64,000 nucleotides of DNA from the NCBI GenBank assembly GCA_016715505.1, contig JADJZY010000005.1, positions 1 through 64,000 on the forward strand. Direction: 5' to 3'. Under the pieces are notes generated by a model that worked only from the letters and a program-made list of their open reading frames with translations, did not search any database and had not been told where the DNA came from. Both the position numbers and the translations under genes were made by a program. Shown piece after piece: positions 49,235-57,147 of the stretch; positions within the stretch are counted from its first letter, which is position 1; the number at the start of each line of letters is the position of its first letter. Source of the stretch: Bacteroidota bacterium (GTDB taxonomy: Bacteria; Bacteroidota; Bacteroidia; Chitinophagales; Chitinophagaceae).

Positions 49235-50642
49235 ATGTCAGCAATCATCGATCCGGATAAGGAGAATTTTAGAGATACCATCACAACGATAGAGGATGAT
49301 GGCAGCCGGAAATGGATTTTTGCAAAAAAAACAAACGGGTTCTTTTACCGCATTCGTTCTGCACTGAGTTGGGTTTATCTCATCGTATTTTTCGGATTGC
49401 CCTGGTTGCAATATGAAGGTGAGCCATTATTCATGCTTAATGTGATCAAACGCAAGTTCATTATTTTCGGATTACATTTTGGCGTTCAAGATCTCATCGT
49501 GTTCGGTATCGCAATGCTCACTTTTGTCGTTTTCATTGTTTTGTTTACGGTGGCATTCGGTCGTCTATTCTGTGGATGGGCCTGTCCGCAGACCATCTTT
49601 ATGGAGATGGTTTTTCGCAAAATAGAATACTGGATTGATGGCGATGCTCAGCAGCAGCGCAATTTGGCAAAAAAGCGAATGGAACCAGAAAAAGATCTTT
49701 AAACGTGCATTGAAATATGTCATTTTTTATTTGATTGCCCTGGCTATTTCTCATACCTTTTTGGCATATATCATTGGCATTTCCGAAGTGCGTCAAATTG
49801 TGACGGAGCCGGCCACCAAACACATCATGGGATTGATGGCGATGTTATTGTTTTCAGGCGCATTCTTTGTGGTCTATGCATTTTTTCGCGAGCAAATCTG
49901 TATCGTGGCTTGTCCATACGGCAGACTGCAAGGTGTTATGTTGGATAAAAATTCCATCGTGGTTGCCTACGACTATGTGAGAGGCGAGCCCCGAGGGAAA
50001 GTGCAAAAGAATGAGCTGCAGAAAACGGGTGATTGTATTGATTGTAAAGCCTGTGTGCATGTATGCCCTACCGGTATCGATATTCGGAATGGAACTCAAT
50101 TGGAATGTGTGAATTGCACAGCTTGTATTGATGCCTGTGATGATATCATGGCTAAAATCAATAAACCTTTAGGCCTGATTCGTTACGCATCTGAAAGTAA
50201 TATTTCCACCGGCAAAAAAACCAATTGGTTTTCACCTCGTTTGATGGCTTATTCGGCGGTCTTGCTCATTTTATTAGGACTGCTGTCTTTTACCTTCATG
50301 AGCCATTCTTCAATTGATGCTTCTGTGCTACGCACGCCGGGGCAGTTTTATCAGGAAAATGCAGATGGCACAACGAGCAACTTGTATAATTTCAATGTGA
50401 CCAATAAGAAAAACAAACCGATGAAGTTGGAGTTTAAACTCATGAATCAATCGGGCGAAATTAAAATCATTGGTAATCCGTCTTTGACGATTCCTGCCGA
50501 AGAAGAAAAACGCGGACAGTTTTTTGTGGTCATCCCGAACAATAAAATACCTGCTTCAAAAACAGATCTGCTGATTGCAATATATGGAAATGATGAATTG
50601 TTGAAAGAACAAAAGACCACCTTTATGGCACCGGTAGAATAA
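49235..50642 (+). CDS. ccoG: cbb3 oxidase assembly ferredoxin-like protein CcoG, one frameshift
   Basis: CcoG (FixG/RdxA) is a membrane protein with two [4Fe-4S] sites that reduces copper for cbb3 assembly. Seen: RLFCGWACPQTIFMEMVFRKIEYWIDGD, REQICIVACPYGRLQGVMLDKNS, then CIDCKACVHVCPTGIDIRNG and CVNCTACIDACDDIM. A C-terminal immunoglobulin-like domain follows. An extra A (or two missing) in the run at 49669-49674 splits the gene; repair gives LAKSEWNQKKIFKRALKY. It starts two bases after ccoP. Confidence 0.92.
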
Positions 50643-50658
50643 ATAAAAAATTAAAACT

Positions 50659-51090
50659 ATGAATTGGTTTCACAAATTAATGTTAGTCCTCACTGCTTTC
50701 GTTAGCATGATGGTTTACTTCGCAGTCAGGAGTGTTCAAACACCTTTAGATTTGGTAACTGAAAATTATTACCAAGAAGAACTCAAACATCAGGATAAAA
50801 TGGATAAGGCCAATAATTATGCACGCCTGGAGAGTAAAGTAAAAATATCGAATGAACCCGGGCAATTAAAAGTCGCCTTCCCATCTGATTTAAAGGCAAC
50901 CTCTTTAACCGGAACCGTAAAACTTTATTATGCCGGCGACAAAACCAAGGATGCCGAAATGGATTTAAACTTGGATGAAAGCGGTGTGCAAATCATTGAT
51001 GTTTCCGGCAGATCCGGAGCCTATTCCGTGCAAGTGAACTGGCAAAGTGGTCAGGAATCATACTATACCGAAACAAAATTATTCCTGTGA
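50659..51090 (+). CDS. ccoH: FixH/CcoH family protein
   Basis: A 143-residue protein with one N-terminal helix (LMLVLTAFVSMMVYFAV), then the FixH-type motif DLVTENYYQEELKHQDKMDKANN and a periplasmic beta domain. FixH/CcoH helps maturation of cbb3 oxidase. It lies 16 bases after ccoG and overlaps the next gene by four bases. Confidence 0.9.
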   Translation: MNWFHKLMLVLTAFVSMMVYFAVRSVQTPLDLVTENYYQEELKHQDKMDKANNYARLESKVKISNEPGQLKVAFPSDLKATSLTGTVKLYYAGDKTKDAEMDLNLDESGVQIIDVSGRSGAYSVQVNWQSGQESYYTETKLFL

Positions 51091-51783
51091 TATACTGGAT
51101 TTTATCAGCATGGTTCATGGGCCTCATTGGCAGCACACATTGTATAGGTATGTGCGGTCCATTGGCGATGGCTTTGCCGGTAAATACCAAATCCAAATGG
51201 GAGAAATTATTTCTGGCTTTAACCTATAATCTTGGCAGAGTGACCACTTACACACTCTTAGGTGCCGGTATAGGTGCGGGCAGTGCATTCGTGATTCCGG
51301 CTGCATGGCAATCAAGTTTTTCTATTTCAGTCGGCATTTTGATGTTGTTAAGCGCAGTCTTCATTTTTGTTCTGCAACGAAAAAAGGCGATACAAATATT
51401 GCCGGATAAATGGATTAAAAAGGTAAGTCAATTGATTGCTTCAAGGATGCAGTCCGGACGGAACATCGATGTATTCCTCATTGGTTTCCTCAACGGGCTT
51501 TTACCTTGTGCTTTGGTTTACGCGGCATTGGTTACTGCATTTGCATCAGGTAGTGTCATGAATAGTATGGTTTTTATGATGTTTTTGGTTTTGGAACCTT
51601 GCCTGCCATGTGGGGTATTTTATTTTTCTCGCAATGGATTACCCAGGGCATTCGACAACGATTAAATTCCATATTCCCATTCATGTATGCTTTAATGGGA
51701 ATCTTATTAATGCCCGTGGACTTCGGGCACCTGCCGGGCCCATTCCACAGGATCATAAGCCTGCACTTTTTTGTACGAAATAA
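51087..51783 (+). CDS. TauE/SafE-like (CcoH-linked) membrane protein, two frameshifts
   Basis: This protein begins MIYWILSAWFMGLIGSTHCIGMCGPLAMALP, the Cys/Met-containing first helix typical of the sulfite-exporter-TauE/SafE group found at the end of cco clusters (a proposed copper role). LTYNLGRVTTYTLLGAGIG and FLIGFLNGLLPCALVYAAL follow. Lost bases near 51585 (T run) and 51712 break the frame. Repair gives FFGFGTLPAMWGILFFSQW and GILLMARGLRAPAGP, with a TAA at 51781-51783. It overlaps ccoH by four bases, so it is part of the cco operon. Confidence 0.82.
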
Positions 51784-52271
51784 TTTAAGACAGTTTTTTG
51801 TAGTTTTATATTCAGCTAAAACCGGCCCCATTCATGGGGCTGGAGGGTGGGGGGTTAGGCAAAGGTACCGATCAACGAGAACATTGTATCGGCAGCAAGG
51901 TAGGAAGCTACTGTAAACAAAGCCTGCAAAGGATTTGCGCGGCAACCTCGAATTAGAAAATCATAATGAGGCCAATTATACCCATTCAAACGATAAATAG
52001 TCCAAAGACTATTTGAGTTGTGAAGTGGTAAATGCCAGCCCGCCCCGTTATTATGGGTGTTACTGAGGTACGAAGACTTACAGCTATACATGCGGGGATA
52101 CTACATGAATTTAATACAATGATTCACAGACAAAATTAGACAATTATGAATGTGTCATCAGTCTAAATCTTCTGCCCGGTCTTAACCATCGAAAAAATGG
52201 TTTGGTCCAATTTTCGATTCTGCTGCTTGGAGTTTTATCGGGGAAAATCTATCTTGTAGAAAATTATAAAC
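51784..52271. other. Intergenic region after the cco operon
   Basis: I see no credible gene in these 490 bases. Two hairpins are visible: GCCCCA-TTCA-TGGGGC (51825-51840), without a T run on the + strand, and AAATAGTC-CAAA-GACTATTT (51995-52014). The apparent minus-strand ORF covering 51855-52091 has no recognisable features. Confidence 0.5.
51995..52014. repeat. Perfect 8-base inverted repeat
   Basis: AAATAGTC and GACTATTT flank a CAAA loop. It could be a hairpin or an operator; no T run follows. Confidence 0.4.
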
Positions 52272-53003
52272 ATGAAAATTAAAATTTTATCTTCATTAGG
52301 GTTGGCTGTTAGCGGGATGGCCATGATTATTGTTTTAAACAGTAGCAGTGGTGGAGTCATGGGACTAGCCACATCCGGTTGTTCTTGCCACGGTACAAAA
52401 AATACAAGTACCACCATTACTTTAACAGGTATCCCGGCAACAGGATACATCACAGGACAAACGTATGCCTGCACATTAAGGGTTTCTAACACGACTAAAA
52501 CGAAAGCCGGATTTGACCTCCTGGTTAGTGCAGGAACGATTACTTCTGCCTCTTCGGGCACCATGGTCATGGGCAATGAATTACATCATACATCGCCCGG
52601 TGTTGCGGTGAGCGGAGTAACCGAATGGACCTTTAATTATGTCGCGCCACCAAGTCCGAGTGGAATTACATTTAGTGTAGCGGGTAATGCTGTAAACGAT
52701 AATAATTTGGACAGTGGCGATCAATGGAATACGGCTTCATTCACCTTTACCGGATCTTTTCCTTCATCTGTGAATGATATGGAAACGGATGCCATTCGTG
52801 TTTATCCAAATCCAGCGAATGAGATGTTATACATTCAATCACAAAATGCTGTTGGGGCAAAAACGATTATAAATACTGTTGGTCAACAACTCATCCATAC
52901 GACAGATGAAGTCATCAATATTCAAGGATTACCAGCCGGACAATATTTTATGTTGATTGAATCTGATGGGCAAAAAGTATTGAAGACATTTACGAAAAAA
53001 TAG
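52272..53003 (+). CDS. Secreted choice-of-anchor-type protein with T9SS sorting domain
   Basis: The 243-residue protein has a hydrophobic N-terminal export segment and then SGCSCHGTKNTSTTITLTGIP, the Cys/His start typical of choice-of-anchor V domains. A beta-rich core follows (GFDLLVSAGTITSASSG; GVTEWTFNYVAPP). The end is a T9SS type A domain (IRVYPNPANEMLYIQSQN; GLPAGQYFMLIE). It is probably secreted to the surface; ligand unknown. It ends with TAG and is followed by a terminator. Confidence 0.8.
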   Translation: MKIKILSSLGLAVSGMAMIIVLNSSSGGVMGLATSGCSCHGTKNTSTTITLTGIPATGYITGQTYACTLRVSNTTKTKAGFDLLVSAGTITSASSGTMVMGNELHHTSPGVAVSGVTEWTFNYVAPPSPSGITFSVAGNAVNDNNLDSGDQWNTASFTFTGSFPSSVNDMETDAIRVYPNPANEMLYIQSQNAVGAKTIINTVGQQLIHTTDEVINIQGLPAGQYFMLIESDGQKVLKTFTKK

Positions 53004-53096
53004 AGAGGGATTGAGTCATAAAGAGCGTATTCGCCTGATACACTCGGTGAACATTATTTGTTTCAGAAAGATTCCTTTTAAAAAAATTGAAATCAT

Positions 53097-53132
53097 CAAA
53101 AAGTCGCTTCTATCCATAGGGCGACTTTTTTA
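53097..53132 (+). terminator. Rho-independent terminator
   Basis: AAGTCGC (53101-53107) pairs with GCGACTT (53121-53127), extended by A/T pairs and followed by a T run. It lies about 95 bases after the T9SS gene stop. Confidence 0.75.
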
Positions 53133-53157
53133 TGATTCCTTGTTTGGGTTTGTTTTT

Positions 53158-53178
53158 GTCCAACTGCAAAATTTGGGC
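53158..53178 (+). repeat. Conserved-loop hairpin, copy 2
   Basis: Arms GTCCAA and TTGGGC pair (one G-T wobble) around the loop CTGCAAAAT. Twenty bases (GTCCAACTGCAAAATTTGGG) are identical to copy 3 at 62342-62362. Confidence 0.55.
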
Positions 53179-53192
53179 TCAAGTATAGCATC

Positions 53193-53453
53193 TTTCTTTT
53201 TACATAGGGGCTACTGTTTAACGTGAAAGTATTTGATATCATTACATTCTGATGTGAATTTTGCTTATTTTAATGCACAGCAATTTTTCATATCTCTTCA
53301 ATAAGCTTGCAGTTCATTTCTTGAATTTCACTTCTCACTGGCATCTTCAACTTTGGCGTCATCGTCCAAGGGCTGTACGATAGTACTATCCCTTGAACGC
53401 TTCCTTAAATTTGAAGCGCCAGTGAGATAACCAGCAGCCCCTACATAAAGAAA
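53193..53453. mobile_element. MITE-like element or structured RNA bounded by inverted repeats
   Basis: The left end (53193-53216) and the reverse complement of the right end (53432-53453) share TTTCTTT and TAGGGGCT(A/G)CTG. Inside, TCTCACTGGC (53333-53342) pairs perfectly with GCCAGTGAGA (53418-53427), followed by CTTCAA/TTGAAG and CAAGGG/CCCTTG. This makes a hairpin of about 95 bases. No transposase is encoded. I could not identify clear target-site duplications, so an RNA origin is equally possible. Confidence 0.4.
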
Positions 53454-53599
53454 TGACTTTGAAGGAATCCTCGTAATTCAGTTTGTTTATTAAACTCAAA
53501 ACAGAAAGTAAAAAAATCTGCAAATAGGAATCTCCCAACAGTTTTATTTAAAATGTATTTATGAATGGAGGTAATGAGCCATTCATGAGGAAAGACTAT

Positions 53600-54682
53600 T
53601 TAATTATAAACTTTCACCATACACACGAAAGGCTGAATTTTTTTAACCTGTTCGGAGCGGTTTTGTCCTTTAATGGCACTGTTCAAAATTTCTTTTTCGC
53701 TGAAATCATCCGGAAGTTGTTTGGATAAATTCAGCAATGCTTTGGATCGTATCACATAGGTAATACCATTGGATTCTGTTTGTTTACCGCTCACAATACC
53801 AATCACTGTGCCAAATTCATCGATAACAGGTGCTCCACTTACACCAGGCGCTGATGGCAACTCCAATTGATAACGACTGCTATCTCCCATAAATCCGGTA
53901 GCCGAACTGATATAACCCTCATTGTAAACGATATCGTCTTTAGGATAGCCCAAAGAATATACACGTTGAGCAATATTCGGGTTGGCTTTGCGAATGGCAT
54001 AAGGAACCTTGGTGTCAAATCTGAAATCGGTTTCTGTAATCTTCAGAATGGCTAAATCATTCACCTCGTCCGTAGCAACCACAGCTGCCTGATGACCAAT
54101 ATTATCGTTTGTGAAAACAAATATTTTATCAAAACCTTTGAGTACATGCAAATTGGTAACTAGATAGCCATTTTGTGACAAAGCAAATCCAGTACCGGTG
54201 TATTTGGCCTGTTCATCCGGCACTGCAACTAATTGTTTTTTTACACGATTAACTTCAGACTTAATTTCGTTTTGACCTTTTTTAATACTGCGGAGTTCAC
54301 CTTTTAACTCCTGAACCTGGGCGTGGGTATCTTTTTTGTAAACATTCCTTGCGAACAAAAACGTGAGCATGGAGGCCATAAACGCAACGCTTGCAGCAAC
54401 GGAAGCCGTTTTCCAATATTTGTTGACATGTAATTTCAGGTTGTTCAGCAATATTTGGGTTTGGCTTCTCGAATTAGAATGCAGTTGATCGAGGGCTGAA
54501 TGGATGAAGGCCTTACTTTGCATATGATCAACTGAAAGAAGAATCAACTGATATTCTTCTACTGCTGATTTTAAAGCGGGATTCATATCCATTTCCTTTT
54601 CGAAATACATTTTTTCACGCTCGTCCATCAGGTCGAGGCAGTATTTTTCGATTAATTCGTATGTTGAGTTAGCGTCGTTCAT
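53600..54682 (-). CDS. Anti-sigma-like membrane protein fused to a trypsin-like (S1) protease
   Basis: The first ~90 residues are acidic and helical, like zinc-free anti-sigma N-termini (YELIEKYCLDLMDEREKMYFEKEM, which resembles the anti-sigma YCxxxL start). One membrane helix (about 91-113, ASVAASVAFMASMLTFLFA) and a coiled-coil stretch (VQELKGELRSIKKGQNEIKSEVNRVKKQL) follow. Then comes a chymotrypsin-fold domain, with catalytic His in VTNLHVLKG, Asp in EVNDLAIL and Ser in APGVSGAPVID. The triad is complete, although GNSGG-type text is altered to GVSGA. It overlaps the sigma gene by 14 bases and is likely its regulator, linking envelope events to transcription. Confidence 0.8.
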   Translation of the reverse strand: MNDANSTYELIEKYCLDLMDEREKMYFEKEMDMNPALKSAVEEYQLILLSVDHMQSKAFIHSALDQLHSNSRSQTQILLNNLKLHVNKYWKTASVAASVAFMASMLTFLFARNVYKKDTHAQVQELKGELRSIKKGQNEIKSEVNRVKKQLVAVPDEQAKYTGTGFALSQNGYLVTNLHVLKGFDKIFVFTNDNIGHQAAVVATDEVNDLAILKITETDFRFDTKVPYAIRKANPNIAQRVYSLGYPKDDIVYNEGYISSATGFMGDSSRYQLELPSAPGVSGAPVIDEFGTVIGIVSGKQTESNGITYVIRSKALLNLSKQLPDDFSEKEILNSAIKGQNRSEQVKKIQPFVCMVKVYN

Positions 54683-55265
54683 CGATGATATCCACTTTTT
54701 GATTAAAAAACAATTTCCGCAATCGATTCATACATTTATACTTCTGGGTTTTTGCGTTATCGGGATTGGTATATCCAAAATCGGCAGCAATTTCCTGCAT
54801 ACTTTTATTGTGCACATAAAATGATTCCAATATGCCTTTGCAGGGTTCTCCGATTTCTTCAAAACACTGTTTTAAACGATCCACATGATTTTCGAATTCA
54901 AAAAAGCGATTGATATCTGTATCCACACTTACCGGTTCTGGTGTGTTTTCATGAATCATGCTAAACGACTGTCTTTTACGTTTGCTTAGACGCTTTAACC
55001 ACAGATGTTTGGCAATTGCGGTCAGGTAAGTACTTAATTTACAGGAAAGTTCAAGTTGACCACCTTTTGCTTTTTCGTACAAAATGGTCATACTATCCTG
55101 AAAAACATCGTAAGCATCATCCGTGGAACCATTCATCTTAAAAACCATTTTTTCGATGGTCTGATAAGTGTTTCGGTAGATATATTGGATTGCTTTTGAA
55201 TCTCCAGAAGCCAAAGAACGAATTAACGCTTCATCACTCACGTCGAAGTCAGAATTGTTTGCCAT
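54669..55265 (-). CDS. ECF-type RNA polymerase sigma factor
   Basis: A 198-residue sigma-70 family protein: region 2 (DALIRSLASGDSKAIQYIYRN-like text, then DDAYDVFQDSMTILYEKA and TYLTAIAKHLWLKRL) and region 4 (PCKGILESFYVHNKSMQEIAADFGYTNPDNAKTQKYKCMNRLRKLF). The linker is long and acidic. It lies 14 bases overlapping with the downstream anti-sigma/protease gene on the same strand, the typical sigma/anti-sigma order. Target promoters are unknown. Confidence 0.92.
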   Translation of the reverse strand: MANNSDFDVSDEALIRSLASGDSKAIQYIYRNTYQTIEKMVFKMNGSTDDAYDVFQDSMTILYEKAKGGQLELSCKLSTYLTAIAKHLWLKRLSKRKRQSFSMIHENTPEPVSVDTDINRFFEFENHVDRLKQCFEEIGEPCKGILESFYVHNKSMQEIAADFGYTNPDNAKTQKYKCMNRLRKLFFNQKVDIIDERR

Positions 55266-55502
55266 TTATCCGTTTATTGCTCTTTGGTAACCCAAATGTC
55301 CGAAAAAAAGTACAAAAGATTACGCTTTAGTCTTTTTTTGTGAAAAAGAACGTATGGGATGAATGGGGGATCAAAAAAAATATTTTCAAAAAAATAATTG
55401 AAAAACAGACAATAAAACATTACGATTAAAAAAATTTAAAAATATTGGGTTACCTAATTGACGTAGCGGGATAAATAGGCAAACTTTTAAAAAATTATCA
55501 AA

Positions 55503-55747
55503 ATGAAAAACTTAGTAAAAATCTCTTTGTTCGCTTTGGCTTTAGGTTTCTTCGCTTCTTGCTCTGAATCTACAGAATCTACAGAAACTCCAGCTGCTAC
55601 AGAAACTCCAGCTGCTGAAACTCCAGCTGCTCCAGCTCCAGAAGCTGCTGCTCCTGCTGATACTGCTGCCGCTGCTGCTGCTCCTGCTGAAGCTGCTGCT
55701 CAGCTGCTGATGCTGCTGCTCCAGCTGCTGATACAACAAAGCACTAA
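55503..55747 (+). CDS. Ala/Pro/Glu-rich small lipoprotein, one frameshift
   Basis: A lipoprotein signal (MKNLVKISLFALALGFFASC) is followed by a low-complexity tail made of Thr, Glu, Pro and Ala. A lost C near 55701 sends the frame astray; repair gives AAAPAADAAAPAADTTKH and a stop at 55745-55747, just before the terminator. The tail is probably an unstructured surface spacer. Codon repetition (GCT, CCA) suggests slippage-prone DNA. Confidence 0.7.
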
Positions 55748-55767
55748 AATATTGTTTGGCAAAACAA

Positions 55768-55796
55768 AAAACCGTCTGAAAAGGCGGTTTTTTCAT
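55768..55796 (+). terminator. Rho-independent terminator
   Basis: AACCGTCT-GAAA-AGGCGGTT (one wobble pair) is followed by a T run. It lies just after the lipoprotein gene and before the ribosomal operon promoter. Confidence 0.8.
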
Positions 55797-55802
55797 TTTA
55801 TT

Positions 55803-55833
55803 TTTGGCCATATCCCTGAAATGATTACTTTTG
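55803..55833 (+). promoter_or_regulatory. Promoter of rpsF-rpsR-rplI
   Basis: TTTG (55803-55806), 19 bases, then TACTTTTG (55826-55833): a full match to the Bacteroidota consensus TTTG-N19-TANNTTTG. The leader to the rpsF ATG is about 80 bases. Confidence 0.75.
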
Positions 55834-55922
55834 CGCCCTGGAATTCAGCTATTTGAACATTCAAATATCCAACTATAGTTGCTGAATATCCCAGGTTAAA
55901 TTTTTAAACCAATACTATAAAT

Positions 55923-56291
55923 ATGAACAGTTACGAACTGATGGTCATTTTTACGCCGGTATTGTCGAATGACGAATACAAGGCTGAGGCCAAAAATCTC
56001 AAAAAATTTATCACCGATATGGGTGGTGAAATTGTTGGTGAAGATGCATGGGGACTTCGTTCTTTTGCTTATCCGATCGACAAAAAAACAACAGGCTTAT
56101 ACTATGTGATGGAGTACAAAGCACCATCAAATGTGAATGCCCGTTTGCAAATTCAAATGAATCGTGATGAAAGCATTATGCGCTTTTTGCTCACCTCATT
56201 GGATAAGCACGCGATTGCATACAATGCCCGCAAACGCAGCGGAGAAGGCCCAGTAAAACCACAAACCGTTAACGAAAAAGAGGAAGCTTAA
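55923..56291 (+). CDS. rpsF: 30S ribosomal protein S6
   Basis: A 122-residue S6: [61 protein letters not shown]. It has an acidic/basic C-terminal tail. First gene of the standard S6-S18-L9 operon, two bases before rpsR. Confidence 0.97.
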   Translation: MNSYELMVIFTPVLSNDEYKAEAKNLKKFITDMGGEIVGEDAWGLRSFAYPIDKKTTGLYYVMEYKAPSNVNARLQIQMNRDESIMRFLLTSLDKHAIAYNARKRSGEGPVKPQTVNEKEEA

Positions 56292-56293
56292 TT

Positions 56294-56557
56294 ATGGCAA
56301 AGTCAGATATCAAATACTTATCTACCAACCGGGTAGAGGTACGACAAAAGAAATATTGTCGATTCAAGAAAATGAATATTCATTACATTGATTACAAGGA
56401 TCCTGAATTCCTGAAAAAGTTCCTGAACGAACAAGGAAAGATTCTTCCTCGCCGTATTACCGGTAATTCAATGAAATTTCAACGTAAAGTAGCCCAGGCT
56501 GTGAAAAAAGCACGTCAAATGGCCATTTTACCATTCGTCACTGACCTTTTAAAATAA
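56294..56557 (+). CDS. rpsR: 30S ribosomal protein S18
   Basis: An 87-residue S18 with [24 protein letters not shown] and the C-terminal [19 protein letters not shown] helix ([15 protein letters not shown]). It pairs with S6 on the 30S platform. Seven bases before rplI. Confidence 0.97.
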   Translation: MAKSDIKYLSTNRVEVRQKKYCRFKKMNIHYIDYKDPEFLKKFLNEQGKILPRRITGNSMKFQRKVAQAVKKARQMAILPFVTDLLK

Positions 56558-56563
56558 TACAAC

Positions 56564-57010
56564 ATGCAAGTAATTCTCGTTAAAGATATGGACAACCTGG
56601 GTTCTGCCAATGAGGTGGTAAATGTAAAACCCGGTTATGCACGCAATTTTCTGATTCCTCAGAAGTTCGCCATCGAAGCATCTCCTTCTAACTTAAAAGT
56701 GGTTGCAGAAAAGGATAAAGTAAAAGCTCGTAAAGAAGCAGCTTTATTAAATGAAATCAATAAGGTTGCAGAAGTATTGAAAGCAGGTGCCGTGAAAGTT
56801 GGCGCTAAAACTGGTACTTCAGGCAAAATTTTTGGTTCTGTTACTTCTATCCAAATTGCACGTGCCATTCGTGAGCAAAAAGGATATGAAATCGACCGCA
56901 AAAGAATCACCATCGTGGATGAAGTGAAAGAAGTAGGTACTTACAAAGCTTCATTGGATTTTGGCAACAACAATCTGGTTGAAATGGAATTCGAAGTCGT
57001 TTCAGAATAA
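56564..57010 (+). CDS. rplI: 50S ribosomal protein L9
   Basis: A 148-residue L9: MQVILVKDMDNLGSANEVVNVKPGYARNFLIPQKFA at the start, a long helix, then GKIFGSVTSIQIARAI and DEVKEVGTYKASL. Intact. The terminator follows 26 bases after the stop. Confidence 0.97.
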   Translation: MQVILVKDMDNLGSANEVVNVKPGYARNFLIPQKFAIEASPSNLKVVAEKDKVKARKEAALLNEINKVAEVLKAGAVKVGAKTGTSGKIFGSVTSIQIARAIREQKGYEIDRKRITIVDEVKEVGTYKASLDFGNNNLVEMEFEVVSE

Positions 57011-57036
57011 ATATATTATCTAAAAAAATATATGTG

Positions 57037-57065
57037 CCCCGAACCCCTGAGGTTCGGGGTTTGTA
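57037..57065 (+). terminator. Rho-independent terminator of the S6-S18-L9 operon
   Basis: A 9-base perfect stem (CCCCGAACC / GGTTCGGGG) with a CCTGA loop is followed by TTTG and T-rich sequence. Confidence 0.85.
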
Positions 57066-57147
57066 TTTATATTTACCAACGTATTGTCATTTTTTGACGT
57101 CCTCAATGATCATCTGAATTATACAATATCGAAAAAAAAATTTACTA

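Larger units (their letters stand above)
53004..53599. other. Structured intergenic region
   Basis: No gene is supported in about 600 bases. It contains a terminator (53097-53132), a CTGCAAAAT-loop hairpin (53158-53178), a 261-base element bounded by inverted repeats (53193-53453) with an internal hairpin, and a weak inverted repeat ATGAATGG/CCATTCAT (53561-53586) just after the minus-strand protease gene. Confidence 0.6.

Noticed and set aside
51855..52091. Minus-strand ORF of 78 codons
   Set aside because: Low-complexity, no signal, no family text, and overlaps a hairpin. Likely chance.
53232..53245. TTTGATATCATTAC as a further FNR-type box
   Set aside because: The half-sites touch (TGATATCA) with no 4-base spacer.
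55542..55811. Ser-rich minus-strand ORF
   Set aside because: It is antisense to the Ala/Pro lipoprotein and arises from its GCT/CCA repeats.
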